Below, in pieces: positions 1-10,994 of a stretch of 64,000 bases of DNA. Positions within the stretch are counted from its first letter, which is position 1, and every line of letters begins with the position of its first letter. Position numbers and translations under genes: made by a program. The DNA lies in contig CM055097.1 in the NCBI GenBank assembly GCA_029204225.1, forward strand, positions 68,583,514 through 68,647,513, in the 5' to 3' direction. The DNA is from Diphasiastrum complanatum (lineage: Eukaryota; Streptophyta; Lycopodiopsida; Lycopodiales; Lycopodiaceae). The notes under the pieces were generated by a model. It was given only the letters and a program-made list of their open reading frames with translations. It was not told the DNA's origin and searched no databases.

Positions 1-77
1 TATTCCCTCATTTTGGAGAGGATTGTGAGTACTCAGTGCATTAGAACATGTTCAAAGAGGATAATTAATCATTTTGC

Positions 78-218
78 ATGATGGCTACTAATAGTGGAAT
101 CATGTTGAAAAGTAATGATAGGCTCAACTCTACCAATTATTCAACTTGGAAGGTGATGATGGAATCCTTACTTGATTTGAATGAGAAAATGGATATTGTT
201 TGCAAGTGTGGAAGATAG
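78..218 (+). pseudogene. Copia gag N-terminal fragment (copy 1)
   Basis: A 46-codon open stretch from tandem ATG codons encodes a peptide with the motif LNSTNYSTWKVMMESLL. This is the start of Ty1/Copia gag polyproteins, where a 'x-L-x-G/S-x-NY-x-W' segment precedes the UBN2 gag domain. It stops at TAG (216-218) and no UBN2 domain follows, so it is a truncated relic. About 700 bases downstream a second, similar start occurs at 782, and the sequence just before both ATGs is also alike (AGTGCATT.. then an AATCATT stretch). The two are therefore probably copies of one element made by local duplication or two insertions. Family call is confident; which Copia lineage is not known. Confidence 0.6.
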
Positions 219-781
219 GCCTTTGGTGTTTCAAGAACACATGTCCTCTTATTGGTTGCATGCATGTCCACTGCTTTGAATGCAACTTCATGTGCAACTC
301 ATGAATAGCAAAAATTTGTGTCCTTCCTCTTTTTGTTGCATAGATCCCAAGGCTCTCAACCTACACAGCACACTAACATCATCATTAACAACAATAATCA
401 AATAAAGATTAACTATTTGCATTCACAAAATCATTTGGTAAATGTTTTTTTTTATTTATTGTGATCATAACTCTATTAAAACATGCATTTTTCAATCGAC
501 CATGAGGTAAGAAAAGAAAATGACAACCATATGCCATAGGTTCAAGACAACTAGGATCTAGAAATAACTAATTACCTTGCAATTGCTCTTAGACAATTAG
601 ATTTTTTATTGTTCAAAAAACTTGTGTCAATGCCTTTGCAATGTTCTTGTTTTATTTGGATTGAATGCCTTCAAGGTTTTGATTAAGGCTTTTGGAAGAG
701 CATCATGTATCATTTGTTAAGGATCAAGAGAGTGATAAGTGCATTGGAAAAATTTTGAAGAGCTGAATCAATCATTGCAAC
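219..781. other. Gene-free decayed retroelement sequence
   Basis: No reading frame with recognisable homology is seen here. The last 90 bases resemble the leader before the Copia start at 78, which suggests the stretch is old Copia-derived DNA between two gag starts. Confidence 0.4.
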
Positions 782-908
782 ATGGCCACAAATGAAGGCT
801 TTATGTTGGAGAGCAATGATAGGCTTACCTCAAGCAAGTATTCAACTTTTGAAGGTGAGAATGGAGTCTCTACTCGAGATGAATGAGTTGATGGACATTG
901 TTGTAGGT
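782..908 (+). pseudogene. Copia gag 5' half, interrupted by element E
   Basis: The start encodes MATNEGFMLESNDRL and, after one frame slip near 850, MESLLEMNELMDIVVG, the N-terminus of a Copia gag. The frame is cut at 904-908 (TAGGT), where the LTR of element E begins. The missing continuation (VEERPQAPQERLRYDRW and the UBN2 domain) is on the minus strand at 21852-22249. It starts with the same TAGGT and keeps the reading frame. The gag was therefore intact across this point before E inserted, and the two halves were later separated and inverted. The frame slip shows that the copy is dead. Confidence 0.65.
904..908 (+). repeat. 5-bp target-site duplication TAGGT (left copy)
   Basis: TAGGT directly precedes the TG of the LTR at 909. 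The same pentamer, in reverse complement, directly follows the LTR end at 22250 (plus-strand ACCTA at 22245-22249). Five-base duplications are usual for LTR retrotransposon integration. Confidence 0.7.
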
Positions 909-1379
909 TGTTGGGGTTATTCCCAACACAATGCGAGCAAATAAATAAATTCAGTAATAAATGTGTTGCGAGGGCATGGCTTCCTGCACGTATACAGCAA
1001 GGCGAATGTAAATAGAGATAATAGACTTGGGCCCTTTGTAATTAAAATAAAACTTGAGGCCCAAAGTCAAGTTAGAACTTAGAGTTTACTTTTTTAGAGT
1101 TGGGTCCAATTTTGGACTCACATGAATCTTGTGATTTCTAATGTACTTTTTGTGGACCCTTGGATCAAGTTGGGTCCAAGATGAATGGATAGGATCAATG
1201 TGAATATTAGCCAATAGGATTTTGGCAAGGGCCTTCCCCATTTATAAAGAGGCATCACTTGTACTCTATTTGCATGCTTAATGAGAAGGAGGAAACTCTA
1301 CCAATTTTGGAAGAGAAGCATCCTCACAACTAACCTCCACTCCCACTCTCCCTTTCTCTCCCTTCTCTCTCTCTCTCTC

Positions 1380-1464
<85 letters not shown>

Positions 1465-1545
1465 ATAGTTGGGTGCCTATCCTAGCGTTCTAACCCTTGT
1501 TGACAGGCGAGAGGGCTACTACGACACGAGATCTTCGACCCTACA
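909..1545 (+). repeat. 5' LTR of element E (LTR family 1)
   Basis: The segment begins TGTTGGGGTTATTCCC and ends CGACCCTACA, that is TG...CA. A nearly identical sequence lies inverted at 22250-23140. A CCAAT-like box (1211-1218) and a TATA box (TTTATAAAG near 1241) mark the U3 promoter. A long (CT)n tract lies downstream of the TATA box. A primer-binding site complementary to tRNA-Asp follows two bases after the end, so this is a 5' LTR reading rightward. The length is 637 bases against 891 for its partner; part of the difference is in and after the microsatellite. Confidence 0.85.
1363..1461. repeat. (CT)n microsatellite inside LTR
   Basis: About 50 CT units with one interruption near 1381. 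The inverted partner LTR has a (GA)n tract at the equivalent place, so the microsatellite belongs to the LTR family. It creates a meaningless Ser-Leu reading frame, which is not annotated as a gene. Confidence 0.9.
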
Positions 1546-1546
1546 G

Positions 1547-1564
1547 TGGCGTCGTTGCCGAGGA
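1547..1564 (+). other. Primer-binding site, tRNA-Asp type
   Basis: TGGCGTCGTTGCCGAGG differs at two positions from the complement of the 3' end of plant tRNA-Asp (TGGCGCCGTTGCCGGGG). The tRNA-Asp site is typical of the Athila/Tat branch of Ty3/Gypsy elements, which suggests that element E is, or descends from, a Gypsy element. Confidence 0.75.
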
Positions 1565-2079
1565 TATGTTCTCACTAACTAGTATAGCTGTATTTTAGCT
1601 ATTTCTTGCTTTTTAGAGTAGTTTTAGGTGGATTTTGGGATGAGAAGAGTTAGTTTTCTGTATTTTCTTGTGTTTGGACAACTCCTAGCTAGCGGAGGTG
1701 TGAGAGGGTAGAAGAGGCCCTGAATTTCCTTTCAGGGCTTGACATCCAAACCAAAACCTGAAAAAAAAACCCAAAAAAACACACCAATCTACATTTTGGA
1801 GGGAAAAAGAGCCAAATTTTGATGGGGCAAGGGAGATAGAAGAACGTGAACAGAGAAGAGAGCATGAATATTGCAAAATAGCTCTCCTGTTACAATCAGT
1901 TTCTAGATGCAAAAACAGTCTAATAGAAAGCTTATACTAAATATAATCATAGCTTTAAGTGTTCTAATTGCCCAACTGGATCTTAAAAATTAATTCATAC
2001 TCACAAAAAACGAGAGTACAGTCCACCGAAGAGATCAGAAATGGTTTGTGTGTGTTATTACTAGAAAATGGATTCAATG
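1565..2079 (+). other. Untranslated leader of element E
   Basis: No convincing gene is seen. A short open stretch near 1805-1930 reads NFDGAREIEEREQRREHEY in one frame and could be the start of a gag-like protein, but it is closed by stops. The E leader appears to end at or just after this interval, where antisense Copia sequence begins. Confidence 0.4.
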
Positions 2080-2945
2080 TGAAGTTTGGTTCTGAAATAG
2101 ATGAAACCTTTCTACAGTCCCGTTTTGTTGAGGTGAATAGGAAGTGGTAAACTGTCTTCTAATGCCATGTTCAGCCATGTAGTCAGACATCTCATTAGAG
2201 AGGTATTCGTCGCCACCATCAGTTCGAAGTGCCTTCACTTTTGTAGACGTTTGTGTCTCAACCATGGCCTTGAATCTCTTGAAGCATTCAAAGGCCTCAG
2301 ATTTGTGCTTAATGAACATGATTGTAGACCATCTACAATAATCATCTATGAAAGTGATAAAATAGATTGCATATCCTAAGGAAGGAGTTGGCATCGGACC
2401 ACAGAGATCACTATGTACAAGATCCATTACATGCTTTGTTTTGATGGAATGTGATTTGGGAAACTTGTTTCTAGAGTGTTTGCCATAGACGTATGATTCA
2501 CAAAAGAAAGATTTCCTATCTAATGAAAAAGAGAAATACAATCCATCAACTAAGTTATTACAATGCATATAGGAAAGTGATCTTGTATTCACGTGTCCAA
2601 ATCGACTATGCCACAGAATAGTTTTTATCGTTTACATTTTCATGAGAGATGCTAGCTAATGCAACTGAATTAGAGAGTTCGTAAAGATTTCCGACTCTAG
2701 TGCATGCAGTCATAGTAGTATCTTCCTCCAATATTGTACACTGCTCAGATGAGAAAGTAATAGTGTAGCCCTCATCAGTTATCTTAGAGACTAATAACAG
2801 GTTCTTTGATAGCTGAGGAACGCGAAGGACGTTGGGAACACAAATGGATAGATCGTTGTTGAATGTGATCTTGATTGTCCCTTTGCCTTTAATAAGTAGC
2901 ACTGCTATCTAGGTACCATCTATCACAATTTTCATTGTTGTTGCT
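2080..2945 (-). pseudogene. Copia protease end, GAG-pre-integrase and integrase core fragment
   Basis: Read right to left, the fragment starts with DRWYLDSSA (a decayed Copia protease 'WYLDSGA' site). It continues through a GAG-pre-integrase stretch (RVPQLSKNLLLVSKITDEGY, then HVNTRSLSYM) and into the integrase core. Catalytic positions of the DDE triad are visible in VHSDLCGPM, ALRTDGGDEYLS and QQNGTVER. The integrase stops right after the catalytic Glu, near 2113, so RT and RNase H are missing. A frameshift splits the piece near 2600. It may be the continuation of the Copia whose gag is at 21852-22249, but the link cannot be seen. Confidence 0.8.
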
Positions 2946-2957
2946 GTAAGCCATCGG

Positions 2958-5062
2958 ATGAATTTGAGATCTGGACAATCAGTAGCAAGAAGGACAACAA
3001 ATCAGGCACCACACTTTCCTAGAATAGCAGTTGCGCAACAAGAGGCAGAACCGAAACCAGTGCCAATGGATCCAATGGATCAACCCGTACTTGTCGCTCC
3101 CTTGCAAGCAGTCCGGAGGGCACCTCGGATGGAAATACCAAAATATGATGGATCATCAAATCTCATCCACTTCCTCCAGATCTACGAGCAAGCTTGTGAA
3201 ATCTACGACAATCGAACACCTGCAGAGAAGTTGATGTTGTTTCCCGTGTCACTAGTAGCTATGGCTCAAGATTAGTTTTTCAACTTGTCAGAGGAAGAAA
3301 GATCCACCTGGGAAGTGGTTAAAGCGGCTTTCATCATGCGCTTTAAACCAAGAAAGTTCCTAGAAGACCCGTTTCTCCTGCTCAACAAAGTCAAGATGAG
3401 AAAAAGAGAAAGGATCAAGGACTATATTGAGTGGGTCAAATATCTACGATCCGAATGTAGTGTAGCCTTAACTCCCGATCATGCGGTGATCATGTGGTTC
3501 CTTGCGGGGTTACCACGTAGCATCAGAAGAGAACTCTGACGGGAGTAGTACGCTACTTTGCAAGAAGCTATGGAGGATGTCATCAGGGAAGAGGATGAGA
3601 GATCAGACGACGAATATCCAACCACCCATACTCCTACTCCTTCGATAGCATCAACATCATCAAACACTTCCACTCTGTCCACAGAACTGTTGTTGGAACA
3701 AATGACAAAACTACACAAACAACAAATGGAGCAACTTACGGCATAGTTTGATCAGAAACTGAAAGCCTTGCAAGGAACTGTAACAACAACTTCCAATCCA
3801 TTGGAATAGAACCAGCTGCAGTATCCCCGTCGAGAGAATGTATGGTGTCCAGTCTACACCCAGAACCATACAGCAAATGAGTGTCCAGTCCTAAAGCAGA
3901 ATCTGAGACTGACACAAAGTTTTTGCCATCTGTGCAATGCAACATCGCATGAGATGGGCTTTTGCCCATTTAACCCTCGGATTGTCCAACAGAAGAGGAG
4001 TCCTTATCAGACTTCTTATCCATATCATCAAGGGGCACCAAATGCGACACCGAGGTATGGCACGCTGAATAATCAACAGTGCATGGCCTTACCTGCACCA
4101 CCAGGGCCAGCTAATCAACACGTAGCCCACGTAAACTTGACAGCAGCAGAACCAGAGATGCCAATACCACCTCATCCTAAGCAGCAGCAATGGTATGGGC
4201 CGAATGAACCATATATGGATCCTATCATAAATGAATATTATGCGGCCTATGCAACTCAAACTCAGCGTCAGGGCGGAAGAAATTATGGCTGCTACGGATG
4301 CGGTGAAGGACACAGAATTGTTGAATGTCCTTACAAGGGACAATATACATCCTTCTACCAGGAATGCGGTTATGGATACTGCTTCAAGAACTATCCATAA
4401 AGACCCGGGACCAGCGCACCATTGAACTTCATTGCGATACAACTAGTATCAATTCCAGCGGGAATGCCATTGGAAAAGCAACATTTCCATGCCAATGTGT
4501 TAGCCATCATGCGAGCACAGAAGAGGAAGGCAGTGGCTCCCTCACCACCACCATCAGTCACTAATGACTAACCCTCAACTTCATCACCATATCCGAATGT
4601 GAGGGAAGAAGGAAGGCAATATCAGAAGATACGCCATTGGGTGCAAAAAGCGCAAGAGGAGGAAAAAGCTCAGGCGAGAGACATACCTACAGAACCTCAT
4701 ATTGCTGAAGAACCAGTACCACAAGCGGGCTCGCCATTATGTACTGATCAGAACGATCGGTTACACGATCACGAACCACCATTCCACATGGTGGAGTCCG
4801 AGGAATCGTGCACTGAAGTGCTCATCAGCTTGCTAGCAAGCCGTGTTAGTTTATCCCTCAAAGAATTACTGCGGATTGTGCCACAAGATAAGGGCCTTTT
4901 GGTTGAATGGGCCAAAACATAAATGGAACCGGTAGCGCCAGAGCCCATATATTGTGCAGGCTACGATGAGACAAGTAACGTCCTCCACATTGGGACAGCG
5001 TGGAAGAGTGAGGAACACAACATCACACTGCCAATCAAACACAAGAGATTCGAGGACGAGGC
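2958..5062 (+). pseudogene. Ty3/Gypsy element A: gag with several zinc knuckles
   Basis: The protein begins MNLRSGQSVARRT. A retrotransposon gag (capsid) domain covers about 3090-3540, with RMEIPKYDGSSN, FLQIYEQACEIYDN and IMWFLAGLPRSIRREL. A Gln/Glu-rich stretch and then a chain of CCHC-like fingers follow: CPVYTQNHTANEC (one Cys lost), CHLCNATSHEMGFC, CYGCGEGHRIVEC and a decayed CQECGYGYCFKNY. A charged linker (4599-5060) ends with GTAWKSEEHNITLPI. Stops at 3273, 3537, 3744 and 4398 and frameshifts kill it. Elements C and D carry the same gag on the other strand. Gag would package element RNA. No matching 5' LTR is seen directly upstream; antisense Copia DNA abuts the start. Confidence 0.85.
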
Positions 5063-5065
5063 ACA

Positions 5066-5968
5066 ATGGTAGATGGAGGATCAAGTGTCAATTTGATCTC
5101 CACTACTTTGTATCAAAAGTGGGGTTTACAGGGATTGAAGCCAGCAAAATTTGCCATCAAGCTAGTGGATCAATCATGTGTAAAACCAAAGGGTGTAGTT
5201 GTTGATATCCCTATGAAAATAGCAGGCATGAAGTTTGTGCTCACCTTTGTAGTAATGGACATACCAGAGTCTCCATCTGCATACTGTGTTTTACTAGGAA
5301 GGCCATGGTTGAGGACTGCGCAAGTAGTTCACAACTGGGGTACGGGAAAACTCACCTTTGAGAATAGAGAATGGGCTGTAAAGGTCGATCCAACCACATG
5401 GGCGGTGAAACCTATTGCACCCAAGGCTGATGACTGATCATCCACGGCAGATCATACGATTGATCGCCCAAGGGAAGCCAAGGGTGATCACTACAATTCA
5501 AAGACAGATGTTGTGATATGGACAAATGCATTAGTAACGATTGACTACCAAGCTTGTCAATATGTATCGGATCCTAAACCCAGCGCATCTTCACCCAAGT
5601 GTTACACCATGGACACACCAATTACACTTGGGGTGAATATGATCAACGTAGCATGGTTGTTAGCGAAATCTATTGAGAACCCAGTGGATGACGATCTAGT
5701 TCCTTGGTAACATGCTTTGACTTATAGCAAGGAGATTGAGCTGACAGATGGGCAGGTCCTACAGCACATGGACCCAGATCGCTATGGAATCAAAAGAGTA
5801 CCAGCTCAACCGCCACAAAAGTCTGTTGTGGCAAAAGTTTCAAAGATAGATCCACCAAAGACACCTGCGAACAAGAAGAACCAGTTGAAAGAACGCTACA
5901 ACCAGGTGATCCGATGGAGTGATCTACCTGAAGAAGCTATAGCTATAGTGCTTGGAATTATAGTGATC
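5066..5968 (+). pseudogene. Element A aspartic protease and pol spacer
   Basis: The reading frame opens with MVDGGSSVNLIST, a retropepsin active site in which the usual D-S/T-G appears as D-G-G. It continues to the flap/hydrophobic segment VLLGRPWL and a conserved tail, WAVKVDPTTWAVKP. The ATG overlaps the end of the gag-linker frame (CAATGG) in the -1 frame, and element D has the same arrangement. After a TGA at 5435 the spacer continues in pieces, with HALTYSKEIELTDGQVLQHM. Element B has a matching spacer (HALTYDGNAELTDEQILHHM). The segment between the spacer and RT is shortened relative to B. Protease would process Gag-Pol. Confidence 0.75.
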
Positions 5969-5969
5969 T

Positions 5970-6615
5970 GAAGGGCATCCCACCAACAGTAGTCCAACAC
6001 ACCATACCCTTGGTGGATGGAGTAGTCCCCAAGGTGATCGTCATTACCGTTGCAACTTGAACTACATGGAGCTGATCAAGCAAGAGTTTCAGAAGCTGTT
6101 AGACACTGATTTCATTCATGAAATTGAGCACACTGAGTGGGTATCACCTATAGTTATAGTACCCAAGAAGAACGACAAAATGCGGATATGTGTGAATCTG
6201 AAAGCACTAAATGCAGTCACCAAAAAGGACCATTTTTCTTTACATTTACAAAAAGTGTCCTTGATAGAGTAGCAGGAGCAAAAGCCTACAGTTTTCTTGA
6301 TGGCTTCAGCGGTTACAATCAGGTGAAGATAGCACCACAAGATCAACACAAGACAGTGTTCGCCACTGAATGGGGGACTTATGCCTACAAAGTGATGCCA
6401 TTTGGTCTTTGCAATGCCCCAAGCACCTTCCAACGAGTTATGCAGGTGACATTCAAGGAGTATTTGCAGAAATTTTTGGAGATTTTCTTGGACGATCTGT
6501 GCGTGCATGGACCTAATGCAGAGCACCTATCTAACCTAGAGAAAGTACTACAAAAATGTCATGAATTCCAGATCTCCTTGAACCCAAAAGAATGTCAATA
6601 TTGGGTTACACATGG
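5970..6615 (+). pseudogene. Element A reverse transcriptase, part 1
   Basis: RT signatures appear in order: TEWVSPIVIVPKKNDKMRIC, VNLKALNAVTKKDHF, AYSFLDGFSGYNQVKI, VMPFGLCNAPSTFQRVM and the catalytic motif FLDDL (normally Y-x-D-D). The frame shifts near 6050 and 6245. At 6615, within WVTHG, the gene is cut by a 1.24-kb insertion and resumes at 7854. The wording 'VNLKALN..KKDHF' and the tRNA-Asp primer site of sister copies place it in the Athila/Tat side of plant Ty3/Gypsy; that lineage call is inference. Confidence 0.85.
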
Positions 6616-7853
6616 TGTAGCACAGGCATCCCAAAGGGAGCCGGGAACCACGACTTAGCTTCCCAGCCTTCAACTCTTGCCATCCAAACCCACTTGACAT
6701 ACAAGCAGCCAACTCGCCAACAACGATCAGACTTAACCAGCTTGAAGTTCCGAAAACCAACATTGAGATCCAACCTGGCGCCATGCCAGATCGGGGGTCC
6801 CGACGTGGGTGACTTCCCTCCAAGCAAGCCGCCCGACATACATCAAACTTAACCAACTCGAAGCTTCGTTACAAACGAGTAACATCCGTTCCAAGCAAGC
6901 GGTCTGACTTACATCAGACTTAACCAACTGAAAGCTTCGTCACGAGCGCTGGAAGCCAACCTGGCGCCACGCCAGACTGGACAGCCATAAACAAGTAACA
7001 TCCACCCAAGCAAGCCATCCAACTCAGCCGACAGGTTAGAGCCCGTTCCCCAAGAGCTTAACCCATTCACGTTCATGCAAGGAACACTCAGAACCACAAG
7101 CCGCGACAGATATGGAAACAACCAGTTCTTGGACCAAATGGTCCCGACAGCATACCGCTGGCGCCACGGACCGAATGGTCCGACGGCATACCGCTGGCGT
7201 CCCGGGATACGACCCTCAGCTATGTGCCAAATTAAAAATTTTGAAAGCGGCCTTACAACTGGCGCTTTTACCGAACACTGAAACCCAGAAGGTAATCAGA
7301 GTCAGTTTGAGGAAAATCCCACTTTATTGATAAATCTGAGAAGGTTACATTTCAAGTGTGTGACCGACCCTAGTCTCCGGGGCGCTAGCATGCCAAGGCG
7401 AGAGCCATGACAACATTCCAGCAAGGGAGGCTGAGACTTGGTTGGAGCTCGCCCTGAGTCGCAACCCGCACTCCCCTATAGTATTGGTGTGATTCGGCAC
7501 CCCCCCTCATTCCCAGCACTCTACCCAAGCTGGTAAAGCACGTTTTTCTCTCTCTAGGATTTTCTCTTTCTAGAAAGTCATTTTCTCTCTCTAGATTTTA
7601 TTGATCCCCAGGCTTTCTTTAATCATGCCTAGATCGTGTGAGGTGATTGCACATCGATCTGAGCTCTCTGGACTTCGCTAGAACCGATCAAAGATTTTCA
7701 GCGATAGGAACTTGGCGCCGACTGGATTCTGGTCACAGTGGCGCCGGGAGCGGCGCCGTTGGCGCCGGGAGCAGCAGGGGCGCTGCTGGCGCCGGGGACA
7801 TAGCTGGCGCCGATGGCGCCGGAAGTAAAGCTTGTAAAGGTAGCTTTACAACA
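6616..7853. mobile_element. Probable solo LTR inserted in element A's RT
   Basis: The insert begins TGTAGCACAGG and ends TTTACAACA. It is flanked by CATGG at 6611-6615 and again at 7854-7858; removing the insert and one CATGG restores the RT reading frame, as comparison with element B shows. The ends allow an 8-base duplication (ACACATGG) as an alternative. No coding domain is present. The interior has degenerate direct repeats (AACCAACTxGAAGCTTCG and GCATACCGCTGGCG units), a TCTCTCTAG-rich leader-like stretch near 7545-7600, and many GGCGCC palindromes at 7714-7820. A solo LTR left by LTR-LTR recombination is the simplest reading. A short non-autonomous element is the alternative. Confidence 0.6.
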
Positions 7854-8826
7854 CATGGCTTGATTCTTGGCCATATAGTATCTAGACATGGAATCGCCAC
7901 AGACCTATCAAAAATTAAGATCATTATTGATCTACCACCACCAGGAATGATCCACAAGGTCTACATCTTTATGGGTCACACTACCTATTACAGGATATTT
8001 TCATTCTAGATTTTGCGGAGTTGGCACGACCAATTCATAAACTCACAATGGATCCACATTGGAATGAGAAAGCCCTAAAGGCTATCCAGAAGCTTAAAGA
8101 TGCATTGGTCTCAGCACCAATCTTACGTCCACCCAATTGGTCCATTGAGTTTCATGTGCATATGGATGCATCGAAGTATGTAGTAGGAGCAGTCTTAACC
8201 CAGCCAAGAGAACACAAAAAGAATTTTTTGATCCGATTTGCAAGCCGCCAGCTCAGTGATACCGAAATGATTTTTTAACCGACAATGATATATGCAGTTA
8301 AGAACTTTGTCACTATCTGATGGCCACACACTTTGCCTTTTATACGGACCATCAGCCCTTGCTCTATCTTGCTAACAAAACCTGCAACACAGGAAGACTC
8401 ACTAGATGGTTACTTCTGTTATTGGAGTTTGATTTTCGGATAGTACTTCACAAGGAAAAGCAACACTACATGGCAAATCATGTGTCGCGGATCAAGGAAA
8501 AGGAAACTGCAACCCAACCTGATGATGAGCTACCTGATGCTGTCTTATTTTACGTTGACACAGTACCGGAATGGGCCGCTGACATAGTTGAATATCTAAT
8601 GAAGGGCCAACCAGACAAATCACTACCAAAGGCGGAACAACGGAAGTTGATCTTGAAAGCTAGACCTAATCAGCTGATTGTCAGCCAATTGTACCGAAGA
8701 GGATCAGATGGGGTCCTTCGAAGACGTATTCTTCCTATGAGGTCACCCAAAGCATTTCCCTCTCACATAACGGCATGGGTGGAGGTCATTTTGCATCCAA
8801 CATTACAGTTCACAAGATCTTGCAAT
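7854..8826 (+). pseudogene. Element A RT tail and RNase H
   Basis: This continues the RT after the insertion with GLILGHIVSRHGIATDLSKI and the thumb motif VYIFMGHTTYYRIF. RNase H follows: FHVHMDASKYVVGAVL carries the first catalytic Asp, then FASRQLS and FYTDHQPLLYL. A connector segment (DELPDAVLFYVDTVPEWAAD, LYRRGSDGVLRRRIL) leads to the integrase. Stops at 8008 and 8278 and a short deletion near 8310 disrupt it. RNase H would remove the RNA strand of the replication hybrid. Confidence 0.8.
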
Positions 8827-8829
8827 AAG

Positions 8830-9820
8830 GATATTGGTGGCCAATGATTCATAAGGATACAGAGGAATATCTAAGGAAATGCGATGTGTGCCAAAGGGCG
8901 AGGAGACCAACGAGATTAAATTATGACCTTCTACACCCAGTCTTAGCCCAAGCGCCATTTGAAAAATGGGGATTGGATTATATTGGTCCAATTCACCCTG
9001 CAACAAGAAGTACCCAAGCTCGATATATAATCGTGGCCACGGACTACCTCACTAAGTGGGTCGAAGCCAAGGCAGTAAGAGTAGCTGATGCTAGGACCAC
9101 TGCCAAGTTTCTTTATGAAAATATCATTGTGCACTTTGGATGCCCAATGGAGATAGTCAGTGATCGCGAGAGTCATTTCATCAATGAGACCGTCAAGGTT
9201 CTGTTGGAAGAATTCTTTGTGATCCATAGAACCAGTATGTCTTATTATCCTCGCAGTAATGGACAAGCAGAGTCATCCAATAAGATCTTGTGTAGCGTAC
9301 TCACGAAAATAGTTGAAGCTAGCAAATCAGATTGGGAACACAAGTTACATGCTGTTTTGTGGGCATTCAGGACAGATATAAGGGGAGCACTGATCAAATG
9401 CCATTTCAATTGGTTTATGGTCAGGATGTTATAATGCCAATGGAGTTTTTGGTACCCTCGTTAAGGATTGCCACAACGCAACGTCTTGATGAGTCCGTAT
9501 CTCTACAATTACGCCACGAAGCTCTGCATAACCTTTGTGAAACACGCTTACTAGCTATACATACATTGGTAGATGAAAAGGAATGACGTAAAGCATGGCA
9601 CAATCATAGGTTACAAAAGAAAGATCTTCGATCCTGAGATCTAGTTCTTATGTATAAGACCAAGGCAATCAAAGAGAAATTAAAGTTCACAAGCGAAGGT
9701 CCTTATCGGATCAAAGAGATTTTTCATCATGGAGCCATGAACTTGGAGAAGCTAAATGGGATGCCTTTTGACACACCCATCAACGGAAGCCGATTACATA
9801 AGTACTGGCCACCTCAGTGA
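8830..9820 (+). pseudogene. Element A integrase
   Basis: The zinc-binding N-terminal domain is represented by YLRKCDVCQRAR. The catalytic core shows all three acidic positions in GLDYIGPIHP, IVSDRESHF and SNGQAESSNKIL, with the spacing expected for a DDE integrase. The C-terminal domain (LMYKTKAIKEKLKFTSEGPY.. then NGSRLHKYWPP) ends at a stop near 9818. Frameshifts near 8740 and 9390 and stops at 9584 and 9636 inactivate it. This is the most complete integrase in the window; element B has lost its copy. Confidence 0.85.
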
Positions 9821-10626
9821 GACAGATCCAGGTTGGTGATGGCATGTTATGAAAAGTTCATCTGCAAGGCTATCACAACCAGATCTAGGAAAATCAAAAC
9901 AGATCAAAGAAGATCCACGAAGATTCAGCCAGATCTGGAAAAATTAGAGAAGATTCAACAAGATCCAAGTCCAGAGGGACCAACAGGGAAGCAGATGATC
10001 AGATTTCACCAATAAGCCCCCAAATTGCAGATCAGAGATCTCGATCTCAAGAATAGTGGCAAAATAAGGGCAAAATTCACCAAAACTTATGGATCTATTA
10101 CCAAGTATCTATCAAAACCTCAAGAGAATTACCTATAGTCAGATCTAACATGGATACAAGAGATTACCAGTTTGCAGGGGTTAAGGATCAGAGAATTTTG
10201 AGATCTCATCAAAAACACTCAAAAAGAGCACTTTTTTTCATGATTTTTGGAGATCCCCTAAAAGTTAGCCCTTGAAACTTAGACACTCACTAGATCTGAC
10301 TCAGATGCATCTATAAAAAATCTCTACAAGAGTTACTGATAGAAAAATCATCATTTTCTAGTGTTTGCGAGGGTTCCAAGAAGTAGAATCTTCAGAACCC
10401 TCGCAGAGCATCATACCGACCTTCAGCATAAATGGAATCAGAGTGGTGAAATTAGCCTATCTACAAGTCTGATCTTGAAAATCCAACCACTGGAGCAAGT
10501 TGTGCGAGAATTCACTTCCTACAAGGATTGAACCCTCGCAGACTTTTTGAACCTTTGCTAAACCTTCGCAGGACAGTCAAATCACCTTTTGAACTATCGT
10601 AGACTTCTCTGAGGTCTTAGAATTTT
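9821..10626 (+). other. Non-coding 3' spacer of element A
   Basis: The stretch is rich in AGATC(T/C) words and poor in open frames. The motif AACC(C/T)TCGCAG recurs at about 10394, 10529 and 10559. A related motif, AACCTTCGCC(G/A)G, recurs in the leader of element C (13330-13980), so the two non-coding parts may be related. Confidence 0.4.
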
Positions 10627-10707
10627 GTGAAGAAGGTCCCTGCAAAAATTTGGGTGGAACTAAAGAGGAGAAAGTGGATTTCATCTAATACACACTCTAA
10701 ATTCCGT

Positions 10708-10715
10708 TATATAAG
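10708..10715 (+). promoter_or_regulatory. TATA box TATATAAG
   Basis: A consensus plant TATA box lies 280 bases before the ATG at 10995, followed by a pyrimidine-rich, ATG-poor leader (10880-10990). This looks like a real transcription start region for the ORF that follows; it could also be a U3 promoter of an unrecognised LTR. Confidence 0.4.
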
Positions 10716-10994
10716 GGCAGAATTTGAGTCATTTGTCACTTTGCCTAGCAAAGCTCTGTCCAATTTTCGATCAAAATTTCCAAGTTATCCGGATGTGACC
10801 AAATTTCATATTAGCCATCATCTGTATACTCTGAACCAAGATCTGCGCTCAGAACCACCATTGTCACTTCCCATTACTTGTTTTCCACTGTTTTTCCATT
10901 TTCAGTACTTTTACTGTTTCCATTGTGTTTATACTTTTTTCACCTCTTTCTTTTTAACAAACTCTAATTATTACCACTAACTATCACTGCAAAC

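Noticed and set aside
1281-1493. Open frame of Ser-Leu repeats, and similar Arg-Glu frames at 15304-15513, 22433-22645 and 49799-50082
   Set aside because: They are translations of GA/CT microsatellites with no other coding signal.
7714-7820. GGCGCC cluster as a CpG-island promoter or CRISPR-like array
   Set aside because: Spacing is irregular, there are no spacers of constant length, and it lies inside the solo LTR candidate.
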